Assembly: GCF_007989825.1 (NCBI RefSeq)
Contig: NZ_BJUA01000002.1
Coordinates: 62,001-126,000, forward strand
Direction: 5' to 3'
Length of the DNA: 64,000 nucleotides
Origin: Cellulomonas persica
GTDB taxonomy: Bacteria > Actinomycetota > Actinomycetes > Actinomycetales > Cellulomonadaceae
Notes under the pieces: generated by a model
What the model saw: only the letters and a program-made list of their open reading frames with translations
Database searches by the model: none
What the model was told of the DNA's origin: nothing
Program-made: the position numbers and the translations under genes
Shown: piece by piece, positions 48,494 to 56,637 of the stretch
Position numbering within the stretch: the stretch's first letter is position 1
How the letters are laid out: every line of letters begins with the position of its first letter

Positions 48494-49221
48494 CCTGGCG
48501 CGTACGACTCAAGCTCTTCGTGGGCACGATCCTCGTCCTGCTGATCGCGGCCTACGCCACCTACCACGTCAACGAGACGCGCAGCATCGCGGCCAGCGAC
48601 TCCGCGCAGATCCTCGGGCAGACCTACGTCGTCGGGACGCCGTACGCGGGCCTCGTCGTCGCCTCGCACGCGGCGGTCGGTGACGAGGTCGCCCAGGGCG
48701 ACCCGCTGTTCGTGCTCGACTCCGCCGCGCTCGACCGTGACCTGTCGCTCGGGACGGTCAGCACCGCCGGCCAGGCCACGACGATCGACGCGGACGGCAA
48801 CCTCGTCGTCCTCGCGACTCAGGACGGCACGGTGACCGAGCTCAACGCGCGGCAGGGCACGTTCGTCTCCGCGGCCGACCATCTGGCGACCGTGCAGATC
48901 GCCGGCTCGCTGTACGTGCAGGCCGAGTACACGCTCTCGCCCAAGGAGTACGCGCGGGTGCCCGACGACGCGGCCGTGACGATCGAGCTGCCGAACACCG
49001 CGACGCTGGCCGGCCACGTCGAGCGCGTGCAGGTGACGACCGTGGGCGGCAAGGCGCTCGCGCTCGTGACCGTGGTGTCCGACGAGCTCGTGGACGGCGA
49101 CCAGAACGGCCTCGTCGGCTCCGGCACGCCCGTGCAGGCCCAGCTCGCGCTGGACAACGACGGGGTGGTGACGACCGTCTCCGACGCCGTGACGTCCTAC
49201 GTGCGGGGGATCTTCGGGTGA
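48490..49221 (+). CDS. HlyD-like membrane adaptor of the glucan operon
   Basis: 243 aa; ATGA overlap with the GT2 stop. One N-terminal TM (residues ~8-25, LFVGTILVLLIAAYATY) anchors a barrel-sandwich domain with lipoyl-like halves (GTPYAGLVVASHAAVGDEV, QDGTVTELNARQGTFVSAADH). There is little or no coiled coil, unlike classic HlyD. Periplasmic HlyD-like parts occur in exopolysaccharide synthases such as Alg44. In a monoderm it would face the wall and could guide the nascent chain. Function inferred from context. Confidence 0.8.
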   Translation: MTWRVRLKLFVGTILVLLIAAYATYHVNETRSIAASDSAQILGQTYVVGTPYAGLVVASHAAVGDEVAQGDPLFVLDSAALDRDLSLGTVSTAGQATTIDADGNLVVLATQDGTVTELNARQGTFVSAADHLATVQIAGSLYVQAEYTLSPKEYARVPDDAAVTIELPNTATLAGHVERVQVTTVGGKALALVTVVSDELVDGDQNGLVGSGTPVQAQLALDNDGVVTTVSDAVTSYVRGIFG

Positions 49222-51263
49222 CCCGCCGCGCATGGCTGGTGTCCGCCGTCGTCGTGCTCGCCGCCCTCGTCGGGGTCGCGGTCGCCTATGCAGCCGCGGG
49301 CCGCGACGACCCGTCGACCACTCCGAGCGTGGCGGCCCCCGTCGGACCGCACGACGCACGCGTGCCGGAGCCGGACGTCGCCGCGCTCGTCGCGCAGGTG
49401 CCGGCCCGGCAGGTCGCCACGCTCCCGGACGCGCGGGTCGACGACGCCGTCCTGCCGCAGACGAACCGCTGGTACAGCGGGCTGGTGTTCGGCGACCAGC
49501 CGGTGTTCGCCCAGCCGCTCTCGTTCCAGCTCACGGCGTCCGGCTTCACGCTCGGGCTGCCCCGACCCGTCGGGACGGCGACCACGGTCGCCGCGCCCCA
49601 CGTGCCGGCGCTGACCGTCGACGTCGGGGCGACCCGCGCCGTCGTGAGCGCGGCGGACCCGGTCGCGGTGACCCTCGCCCTGCTCGACGACCGGGGTGAG
49701 GTGCTCGGCCACGTCGCACTCGCGGAAGGGTCACCCGTCGTGACGTTCACCGCGGCGAGGGACCTCACCGTGCGCACCGAGGGTGGGCTCAGCGCGACGC
49801 CCGACGGCCCCTCGACGGCACGCGGCGAGGTGGGCGGCACCGACTGGGCCGTGCAGGCGCCGTCCTTCGACGCGGGGGCGACGGCGGTGGCCGCCGGTGA
49901 GGTCGTCGGGTGGTACGCGCTCCCGGCCGACGCGACGAGCGCGGCCGAGCGCGCACTCGCGGACGCCGCCCAGCATCCCGTGCAGGGCGTCGACGTGACG
50001 TACGGCGTCGACGAGCGGGTCGCGCGCACCACGCTCACCTACCGGACCGCGGGCGGCGACGGGGCGTACGTGCTCGCGCCGCACCACCGCGCGGGCGACC
50101 AGCCCGAGCGGGACGGCTGCGGGCTGGGGGAGTACGCGAGCCTCGGCGGGCCGCTCGAGCTGTGCGCGGGATCGCGGCTCGACGCCTTCGCACCGACCGT
50201 CGAACCCGCGCCCGTGCCGGACGTCGCGGACGCCTCGTCGCACGAGCGACAGGCGATCCTCACCGCGCTCGCCGACGACGTCGCCTCCACACCCGACTTC
50301 CCCTCCGACACGTACTTCGGCGGCAAGGCCCTCTTCCGGGCCGCCACGCTCGTCGTCCTGGGTGAACAGCTCGGCGCGACCGACCAGGTCGCCGACCTGC
50401 GCACCCGCACCGAGGACGCGCTGCGGGAGTGGACCCAGCCCGACGGGTGCGGGCAGCGGGAGGCGCGCTGCTTCGTCTACGACCCGGACGCGCGCTCCGT
50501 CATCGGTCTCACGCCGTCGTTCGGGTCCGACGAGCTCAACGACCACCACTTCCACTACGGCTACCTGCTCGCCGCGGGCGGGCTCCTGGCCGCGGACGAC
50601 CCGGCGCTCGCGGACGACCTCGCCCCCGTGCTCGACCTGCTCGCCACCGACGTGGCGGCAGGCACCGCGAGTGACGACCTGCCCCAGCTGCGCACGTTCG
50701 ACCCGTACAGCGGGCACTCGTGGGCGTCGGGGAGCGCACCGTTCGCCGACGGCAACAACCAGGAGTCCAGCTCGGAGGCCGTCAACGCGTGGAACGGGCT
50801 CGGGCTGTGGGCGCAGGCCTCGGGCCAGGACGACCTGCTCGCGCAGGCGACCTGGCTGGCGTCGACCGAGTCGGCCGCCGCGCGCACCTACTGGACGGCG
50901 CCCGCACCCGTCCCGGGGTTCGAGCACGAGATCGTCTCCCTGGTGTGGGGCGGCAAGCGCGACTACGCGACGTGGTTCAGCCCGGAGCCGAGCGCGATCC
51001 TCGGCATCCAGCTGATCCCCATGGGTCCCGCCCAGGCCGCGCTCGCCGAGGGCGTCGACCCGCAGCGGATCCGGCACGCCGTCGTGGAGGCGGGTGCCGA
51101 CGGGACCGCGCCGACCTTCGGCGGGTACGTGCTCGCCTACCTCGCGCTCGCGGGTGACGACGACGCCGCCGAGGCGTGGGAACGCCTCCTGGCGATCCCG
51201 GCCGACGCGGTGGACGACGGGACGTCACGCGCCGCGCTCCTCGCGTTCGTCGCCGCGCGGTGA
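49218..51263 (+). CDS. GH81-type endo-beta-1,3-glucanase, membrane-anchored or secreted
   Basis: 681 aa; GTG start overlapping the adaptor stop (GTGA). A hydrophobic N-terminus (residues ~5-27) acts as signal peptide or anchor. The N-terminal beta-rich half has LPQTNRWYSGLVF, typical of GH81. The catalytic (alpha/alpha)6 half has NDHHFHYGYLLAAGG (acid Asp442) and GNNQESSSEAVNAW (base Glu516 and Glu520), after GHSWASG. All characterised GH81 enzymes that I know cleave beta-1,3-glucan. No binding module is attached, and coupling to a synthase suggests an editing or release role like BcsZ in cellulose operons. Its 3' end overlaps the convergent channel gene by 39 bp. Confidence 0.88.
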   Translation: MTRRAWLVSAVVVLAALVGVAVAYAAAGRDDPSTTPSVAAPVGPHDARVPEPDVAALVAQVPARQVATLPDARVDDAVLPQTNRWYSGLVFGDQPVFAQPLSFQLTASGFTLGLPRPVGTATTVAAPHVPALTVDVGATRAVVSAADPVAVTLALLDDRGEVLGHVALAEGSPVVTFTAARDLTVRTEGGLSATPDGPSTARGEVGGTDWAVQAPSFDAGATAVAAGEVVGWYALPADATSAAERALADAAQHPVQGVDVTYGVDERVARTTLTYRTAGGDGAYVLAPHHRAGDQPERDGCGLGEYASLGGPLELCAGSRLDAFAPTVEPAPVPDVADASSHERQAILTALADDVASTPDFPSDTYFGGKALFRAATLVVLGEQLGATDQVADLRTRTEDALREWTQPDGCGQREARCFVYDPDARSVIGLTPSFGSDELNDHHFHYGYLLAAGGLLAADDPALADDLAPVLDLLATDVAAGTASDDLPQLRTFDPYSGHSWASGSAPFADGNNQESSSEAVNAWNGLGLWAQASGQDDLLAQATWLASTESAAARTYWTAPAPVPGFEHEIVSLVWGGKRDYATWFSPEPSAILGIQLIPMGPAQAALAEGVDPQRIRHAVVEAGADGTAPTFGGYVLAYLALAGDDDAAEAWERLLAIPADAVDDGTSRAALLAFVAAR

Positions 51264-51950
51264 GGGCGACGAGGGGCCGCGCCACGCGGCGACGAGGCGC
51301 GCGACGATCGTGACGAGGTAGATCTGCGCGAGCAGCGCCTCGAACGTCGCGAGCCCGCGGCCGGCGTACGTCGCGGCGGTCAGGTCGCCGTATCCGAGCG
51401 TCGTCAGCGTCGTGAACGAGAAGTACTGCAGCGACCGGCCGTCGGACGGCGCGCCGTCCGCGAAGAACGGCGGGTCGAGCCACGCGACCACGCCGAACAC
51501 GTGCGTGAACATGATGCCGAGCAGGAGGTACCCGGACAGCGCCGCCGCGATCGACCGCAGCGTGACCGCCCGCTGCTCGAGCACGCGCGCGAGGACCACG
51601 ACGAGCGTGAAGCAGACCACCGCGGCGAGCGTCGCGTCGACGACCGCCACGGCGTCCCGCTCGGGCAGGAGGACGAGCGCGACGACGGTCGCGACGAGGC
51701 CCACGCCGACGACCGTGCGCACCAGGGTGCGCATGCGCGGCGACGGCACCGACGTCCGGACTGCGAGCACGAGGCTGCCGAGCAGCAGCACCGCGACCGC
51801 GACCTGCGCCCAGGTCCCCGAGGAGACCGCGAAGAGCACGTAGCTCACCGAGAGGAGGACGAGCACGAGTCCGTACAGGTCCGGACCCACCTCGCGGCGC
51901 CCGCGCGGACCCTGCCTCGCCTCGTCGGCCGTGCCAGCGGCGTCGCTCAC
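51225..51950 (-). CDS. potassium-channel-like membrane protein
   Basis: 241 aa; GTG at 51950 after GGAGGG. About six TM segments; between the last two lies the pore helix and filter TTLTTLGYGDLTAAT, a TxGYGD-type K+ selectivity filter. The fourth segment lacks regular Arg residues, so it is unlikely to be voltage gated. There is no cytoplasmic RCK domain; the C-terminus is short and charged. It lies 34 bp after the glycosylase gene on the same strand and could be the tail of the carotenoid operon transcript. It overlaps the GH81 3' end. Confidence 0.85.
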   Translation of the reverse strand: MSDAAGTADEARQGPRGRREVGPDLYGLVLVLLSVSYVLFAVSSGTWAQVAVAVLLLGSLVLAVRTSVPSPRMRTLVRTVVGVGLVATVVALVLLPERDAVAVVDATLAAVVCFTLVVVLARVLEQRAVTLRSIAAALSGYLLLGIMFTHVFGVVAWLDPPFFADGAPSDGRSLQYFSFTTLTTLGYGDLTAATYAGRGLATFEALLAQIYLVTIVARLVAAWRGPSSPSPRGDEREERGA

Positions 51951-51984
51951 GGGACCCTCCGTGTCCGGCTGTGCTGTCCGGAGG

Positions 51985-52461
51985 CTACCGCCGGGAGCGC
52001 CTGCGCGCCGTGCGAGGGTGGGTCCGCTCCCAGGCCGCGACGTCGCCCGGTACGACGACGAAGCTCGGGTGGGCACGCAGCGGGTCGGCGCGCAGACGGA
52101 CGGCGTCCGCGGGTGAGCGTGCGTCGAGCTTGGCGAGCAGGTGCGTGCGTTCGTACGCGAGCTGGCCGGTGGTGACGACGAGCTGTGCGTCGACGAGCGC
52201 CGGGTCGCCCGTGCGCGGCGCCACGACACGTGAGCGGTCGAACCGGTACCCGCGGGCGTCGGCCTCGTCGGCGAGCAGCTCGAGGTAGGCGCCGATCGCC
52301 GCGAGCGGGTCGGTGCTCGCGCGGAAGCGCTCGAGCTGCGGGTGGCGCCCGTAGCCACCCTCCGGCCGGCGCAGCGCCGCCTGGGCGAGCAGCCCCTCGC
52401 GCCACCCGGCGACGAGCCCGATCCGGTCGAGGTGCGCGGGGTGCAGGGACCACACGCGCAC
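51985..52461 (-). CDS. pyrimidine-dimer DNA glycosylase (endonuclease V / PDG-like)
   Basis: 158 aa. It matches the Pyr_excise family (T4 endonuclease V relatives): RVWSLHPAHLDRIGLVAGWRE at the N-terminus, YGRHPQLERFRASTDPLAAI, DEADARGYRFDRSRV and THLLAKLDARSPAD. Such proteins are predicted or shown to excise UV-induced cyclobutane dimers; activity here is inferred. The GTG at 52461 follows the crtEb stop by one base (TGA-C-GTG), coupling it to the carotenoid operon. The C-terminus ends in a run of Arg that may aid DNA binding. Confidence 0.82.
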   Translation of the reverse strand: MRVWSLHPAHLDRIGLVAGWREGLLAQAALRRPEGGYGRHPQLERFRASTDPLAAIGAYLELLADEADARGYRFDRSRVVAPRTGDPALVDAQLVVTTGQLAYERTHLLAKLDARSPADAVRLRADPLRAHPSFVVVPGDVAAWERTHPRTARRRSRR

Positions 52462-52462
52462 G

Positions 52463-53380
52463 TCAGCCGCCCCCGGCGAGAGCCGCGACGATCAGGCCCT
52501 GCGTGAGCGCGAACCCCGCGACGAGGTTGAGCCACAGGAAGCGTCGCCACCCGCGGTTGGCCTGCTCGCACTCCTCGTCCTCGATCGACCGGAACGGCAG
52601 GATCGAGACGAGGTACGCCACGGGGATCGCCGCGGCCAGCGCCGTGGGCCATCCGGCGGTGAGCAGCAGGACGCTCGCCAGCGCGTAGCCGCCGACGGCG
52701 AGCCGGACCGTGCGTCGTGCGCCCAGGACGGTCGCGATCGAGCCGATGCCGGCGCTCCGGTCGGCGCGCACGTCCTGCACGGCACCGAACGCGTGCGACG
52801 CGCACGCCCACGCGAAGAACGCGAGCAGGCTCGCGACGACCGGCCACGACCACGTGCCGCCCGCGAGCGTCACGCCGAGCACCGCAGGGCTGACGAAGTG
52901 CGTGGCCGAGGTCACCGAGTCCACACCCGGGCGCTCCTTGAAGCGCAGGCGCGGCGCGGAGTAGGCGACGACCGCGAACACGCTCACGGCCAGCACCAGC
53001 AGGGACGCGGCACTGCCCGCCGCGATCGCGAACGCGGCCAGGGCGACGACGAACGGCGCGCTCGTGACCACGGCGGCGACCACGGTGGTCCGGTGCCAGC
53101 GCGTGTCGAGCACCACGCCCTCGACGCCGCCCTTGCGCGGGTTCGCCAGGTCGGACTCGTGGTCCCAGACGTCGTTGAGGCCGTACATCAGGAGGTTGTA
53201 CGGGACGAGGAAGAACAGCGTCCCGACGACGAACGCCGCGTCGACGTGGCCGCCCGCGAGCAGGTATGCGGCCGCGAACGGGTAGGCGGTGTTGATCCAG
53301 CTCAACGGGCGCGACGAGCCGACGACCTGGCGCACGCCCGCGCGCCGGTCGGTGCCGTGCGCGAGCTGGGTCGCGGTCAT
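52463..53380 (-). CDS. crtEb: lycopene elongase, UbiA-type prenyltransferase
   Basis: 305-aa membrane prenyltransferase with eight or nine spans. The first Asp-rich motif is NDVWDHESD (~residue 67) and the second is QDVRADRSAG (~residue 195). In Corynebacterium glutamicum CrtEb adds C5 units to lycopene to give flavuxanthin. The gene order crtE-crtB-crtI-crtYe-crtYf-crtEb matches that species. ATG at 53380 overlaps the crtYf stop (ATGA). Confidence 0.9.
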   Translation of the reverse strand: MTATQLAHGTDRRAGVRQVVGSSRPLSWINTAYPFAAAYLLAGGHVDAAFVVGTLFFLVPYNLLMYGLNDVWDHESDLANPRKGGVEGVVLDTRWHRTTVVAAVVTSAPFVVALAAFAIAAGSAASLLVLAVSVFAVVAYSAPRLRFKERPGVDSVTSATHFVSPAVLGVTLAGGTWSWPVVASLLAFFAWACASHAFGAVQDVRADRSAGIGSIATVLGARRTVRLAVGGYALASVLLLTAGWPTALAAAIPVAYLVSILPFRSIEDEECEQANRGWRRFLWLNLVAGFALTQGLIVAALAGGG

Positions 53381-53781
53381 CGGTGCACCTCCGGCAGGCG
53401 AGCGGCCCCTGCGGGCGCGGTGTCGACGAGCCGGGGCGTGCCCGGTGCGCCCGCCGCGTCGCGCACGCGAGCCCGGCCCTCCAGCAGGGCGGCGAGCGAG
53501 GGGAGCAGGAGCGCCGTGGCGACCGGCCACGCCAGGTCCTCGACCGGCGCCAACCCGATGCGAAGCCCGACCAGCGCGGACTCGTCGTACCGGAACAGGT
53601 CGGCGGCGACCATCGCGCTGTCGAACACCACCGTGAGCACGAGGAGCACGAGCGCGGTCAGCACGGTGACGGCCACGAGCCGCGACGGTGCGCGACCACG
53701 CCGACGCTCGGTCGCGACGGCCACCGCGGTGACGGCCGAGCACGCGAGCACGACGACCACCGCGAGCGAGGCGTACGTCAT
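53377..53781 (-). CDS. crtYf: C50 carotenoid epsilon-cyclase subunit CrtYf
   Basis: 134 aa, three predicted TM spans, of the small lycopene-cyclase-domain family. Conserved FDSAMVAADLFRYDES and GLAPVEDLAWPVATALLLPSL mark it; the PVED pattern is a family hallmark. It works as a heterodimer with CrtYe to cyclise flavuxanthin. The C-terminal ~30 residues are Ala/Pro/Arg-rich. It is coupled to both neighbours by ATGA overlaps. Confidence 0.88.
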   Translation of the reverse strand: MTYASLAVVVVLACSAVTAVAVATERRRGRAPSRLVAVTVLTALVLLVLTVVFDSAMVAADLFRYDESALVGLRIGLAPVEDLAWPVATALLLPSLAALLEGRARVRDAAGAPGTPRLVDTAPAGAARLPEVHR

Positions 53782-54134
53782 GACCCGGTCCCCGCGCGTG
53801 CGGTGCCGACGCGGCGTGCGAGCACGTGCCCGACGCCCCCGGCGACGACGAGCGTCACGTACGACAGGAACGCGACGAAGACGACCTCCTCGAGCGGCAG
53901 GTGCGGCGCGAGCCACACGCCGAGCAGCGCGTCGCTCGCCCCGCGCCCGTAGAAGCCGAGCGCGATCGCGGCCAGGTCCCAGGCCAGCAGCAGCGCCGAC
54001 CCCACGCCCACGAGCACGAGCGTGCGACGGCCGGCGCCGGGCACGTCACGCCACGCCGCGAGCCGCCAGCGGCGGTCGAGCAGCGCGACGCCGACGGCCG
54101 ACAGCGCGAGGCACGCGAGGTACATCCCGCTCAT
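53778..54134 (-). CDS. crtYe: C50 carotenoid epsilon-cyclase subunit CrtYe
   Basis: 118 aa with three TM spans. Family motifs DLAAIALGFYGRGASDALLG and PHLPLEEVVFVAFLSYVTL (PLEE counterpart of PVED) identify the partner subunit of CrtYf. ATG at 54134, ATGA with the crtI stop. The product of the pair is expected to be decaprenoxanthin or a close C50 carotenoid. Confidence 0.88.
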   Translation of the reverse strand: MSGMYLACLALSAVGVALLDRRWRLAAWRDVPGAGRRTLVLVGVGSALLLAWDLAAIALGFYGRGASDALLGVWLAPHLPLEEVVFVAFLSYVTLVVAGGVGHVLARRVGTARAGTGS

Positions 54135-55753
54135 GCCCGCACCCCGGGTCGCTCGGCCGCGGGCTCCGGCAGCGGCGCGCCCGAGGTGTCGCCCCGCAGG
54201 CGCTTGACCACGAGCTCTGCGCTGATGAGGCACATGGGCAGCCCGATGCCGGGGAGCGTCGACCCACCCGCGTACAGCAGTCCCGCGACGCGCGACGACA
54301 CGTTGCGACCGCGCAGGAACGCGCTCTGCCGCAGCGTGTGGGCGGGCCCGAGGGCACCGCCGCGCCACGAGGACAGGTCGCGCGCGAAGTCCGTCGGCCC
54401 CACCGTGCGCCGCACGACGACGCGCGACGCGAGGTCGGGGATCTGCGCCCAGGACGCGAGCATGTCGATCGCGGTGTCCGCGACGCGCTCCACGGCCGGG
54501 TCGCCGGCGCCGTCGAGCCCACCCCCGCCGAGCGTGGCGTCGGCCGGGACCGGCACCAGGACGAACAGGTTCTCGTGGTCGGCCGGCGCCACGCCCTCGT
54601 CGGTCCGCGACGGGGCGCACACGTAGAACGACGCAGGATCGGGGACGCGCCGACGCCGCCCGAGCACGGCGTCGAAGTTCGCGCGCCAGTCGCGCGTGAA
54701 CAGCATCGTGTGGTGCGCGAGCTGCGGGACGCGCCCGCGCACCCCGAGGTGCACCAGGACCGCGCCCGGACCGGGGTCGCGCCGCCGCCACCAGCGCTCC
54801 GGGTACGTGGCCAGGCGCGGGGGGAGCAGCGCGGTCTCGAGGTGGTGCAGGTCGCCCGCCCCCACGACCAGGTCGGCGGGCAGCACCTCGCCGCCGGCGA
54901 GCTCGACGCCCGTGACCTCGTGCCGCGGCCCGCGGCCGCGTGCACCCGCGAGCGGGGCGGTGCGGACGGCCACCACGCGCGACGAGGTCCGCACGCGCAC
55001 GCCGACGCGCGTCGCGCAGCGCAGCACCGCGTCGATCACCGCGCCGAACCCGCCGCGCGGGTAGAGCACGCCCTCGGTCAGGTCGGCGTGGCTCATGAGG
55101 TGGTACAGGCTCGGCGCGCGCTCGGGCGAGGTGCCGAGGAACACCGCGGGGTAGCCGAGCACCTGACGCGCACGCGGGTCGGCGAACCGGTCCGCGACGA
55201 ACCGCTCGAGCGACGTGCCGAGCAGGCGCGCGAGCCGCGGCGCGCGACGCAGCAGGTCACGGCGCACCAGGCTCGTCGGGCGGGCGAACGTGGCGTACAG
55301 GAAGTGCTGCAGCGCGAGGTCGTACGCCTCACGCGACGAGTCGAGGTAGGACGCCAGCGCGGCGCTCGACCCGGGCTCGAGCGCCTCGAACGCCTCGTGC
55401 GCCGCACCCGTCCTGACGTCGACCGACGACGGACCACCGGCACCGTCGCCCTCGAAGAACACCCGGTAGGCGGGGTCGAGGCGCACGAGGTCGAGCTCGT
55501 CGGACGTGCTCGTGCCGCACAGCCGGAAGAAGTGGTCGAACACCTCGGGCATGAGGTACCACGACGGGCCCAGGTCGAACGAGAAGCCCTCGTGCCGCCA
55601 GGTCGCGGCGCGGCCGCCGACGTGCGGCTGCTGCTCGACGACCACGGTGTCGTACCCCTCGCGGGCCAGCAGCGCGGCCGTGGCCAGCCCCGCGATGCCG
55701 GCGCCGATCACGACGGCCCGCGGCCTCCCGGCGTGCGGCGTCACGAGCGCCAT
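54131..55753 (-). CDS. crtI: phytoene desaturase
   Basis: 540 aa. The FAD-binding AVVIGAGIAGLATAALLAREG with VVVEQQPHVGGRAATW at the N-terminus, and the C-terminal LLYAGGSTLPGIGLPMCLISAELV, are typical of CrtI. It introduces four double bases' worth of desaturation to make lycopene from phytoene. ATG at 55753 lies inside crtB (13-nt overlap). SWYLMPEVFDHFF is the substrate-entry region. Confidence 0.93.
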   Translation of the reverse strand: MALVTPHAGRPRAVVIGAGIAGLATAALLAREGYDTVVVEQQPHVGGRAATWRHEGFSFDLGPSWYLMPEVFDHFFRLCGTSTSDELDLVRLDPAYRVFFEGDGAGGPSSVDVRTGAAHEAFEALEPGSSAALASYLDSSREAYDLALQHFLYATFARPTSLVRRDLLRRAPRLARLLGTSLERFVADRFADPRARQVLGYPAVFLGTSPERAPSLYHLMSHADLTEGVLYPRGGFGAVIDAVLRCATRVGVRVRTSSRVVAVRTAPLAGARGRGPRHEVTGVELAGGEVLPADLVVGAGDLHHLETALLPPRLATYPERWWRRRDPGPGAVLVHLGVRGRVPQLAHHTMLFTRDWRANFDAVLGRRRRVPDPASFYVCAPSRTDEGVAPADHENLFVLVPVPADATLGGGGLDGAGDPAVERVADTAIDMLASWAQIPDLASRVVVRRTVGPTDFARDLSSWRGGALGPAHTLRQSAFLRGRNVSSRVAGLLYAGGSTLPGIGLPMCLISAELVVKRLRGDTSGAPLPEPAAERPGVRA

Positions 55754-56637
55754 CCCGCGGGCAGGAGAGTGCGCGCGACGACGAGCGCCTTCGTCGGCGC
55801 GGGGACCCGCACGCGCTCGCGCGCGATCCGCTCGGCGGGTGTCGCGCGCAGCCGGGCCGAGAGCGCCGAGAACAGGTCGTGCGCGGCACGTACACCGCGT
55901 CGGCTCGAGCGGGGCAGCGCGGCGATCGCGGGCGCAGCGGCCGCCAGGTCGGCGTCGATGTCGTCGAGCGCCGCGTCGCGCTGCGCGTCGGTGAGCGTCC
56001 CGAACGCCGTCCCCGGCAGGTACTGGCGACCGAGCTGGTCCTGGTCGGCGGCGAGGTCACGCAGGAAGTTGACCTTCTGGAACGCGGCGCCGAGGCGACG
56101 GGCTCCGGGCGCCAGACGCTCGTAGCCGTGCGCCGCGAGCTCGGGACCGGCGTCCGGGGCACCCACGAAGACCCGCAGGCACATGAGTCCGACGACCTCT
56201 GCCGAGCCGTAGACGTAGGCGTCGAGGGACGCCTCGTCGTGCCGTGCTGCGTGCAGGTCGGTGCGCATCGAGGCGAAGAACGGGTGGACCAGGTCGGGTC
56301 CGATGTCGTGCTCGCGCGCGGTCGCGGCGAACGCGTGCACGACGAGGTTCGTCGAGAACCCGGTGTCGAGCGCCGCGATCGTGTCCGCCTCGAGCGCGTC
56401 GAGGTACGCGGCGCGCTGCTCGTCGGACAGGTCGAGGTCCGCGGCGTCGACGATCTCGTCGGCGATCCGGACCAGGCCGTAGACGGTGCGCACATGGCCC
56501 CGTACGGGCTCGCGCAGCAGGCGGCACGCGCGCGCGAACGACGTCGAGTACTCGCCGACGACCGTGGCCGCGGCGGTGGCGGCCGCGTGCCCGTAGCGCT
56601 GCGCGCCGCCCTCGGGGACGTGCGCCGCCGCGCTCAT
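55741..56637 (-). CDS. crtB: phytoene synthase
   Basis: 298 aa. Two Asp-rich motifs, RIADEIVDAAD (~residues 56-66) and NFLRDLAADQDQLGRQYLP (~residues 190-208), bind Mg-diphosphate. It joins two GGPP head to head to give phytoene. ATG at 56637, ATGA overlap with crtE. The residues MSAAAHVPEGG before the core have no homology. Confidence 0.93.
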   Translation of the reverse strand: MSAAAHVPEGGAQRYGHAAATAAATVVGEYSTSFARACRLLREPVRGHVRTVYGLVRIADEIVDAADLDLSDEQRAAYLDALEADTIAALDTGFSTNLVVHAFAATAREHDIGPDLVHPFFASMRTDLHAARHDEASLDAYVYGSAEVVGLMCLRVFVGAPDAGPELAAHGYERLAPGARRLGAAFQKVNFLRDLAADQDQLGRQYLPGTAFGTLTDAQRDAALDDIDADLAAAAPAIAALPRSSRRGVRAAHDLFSALSARLRATPAERIARERVRVPAPTKALVVARTLLPAGWRS

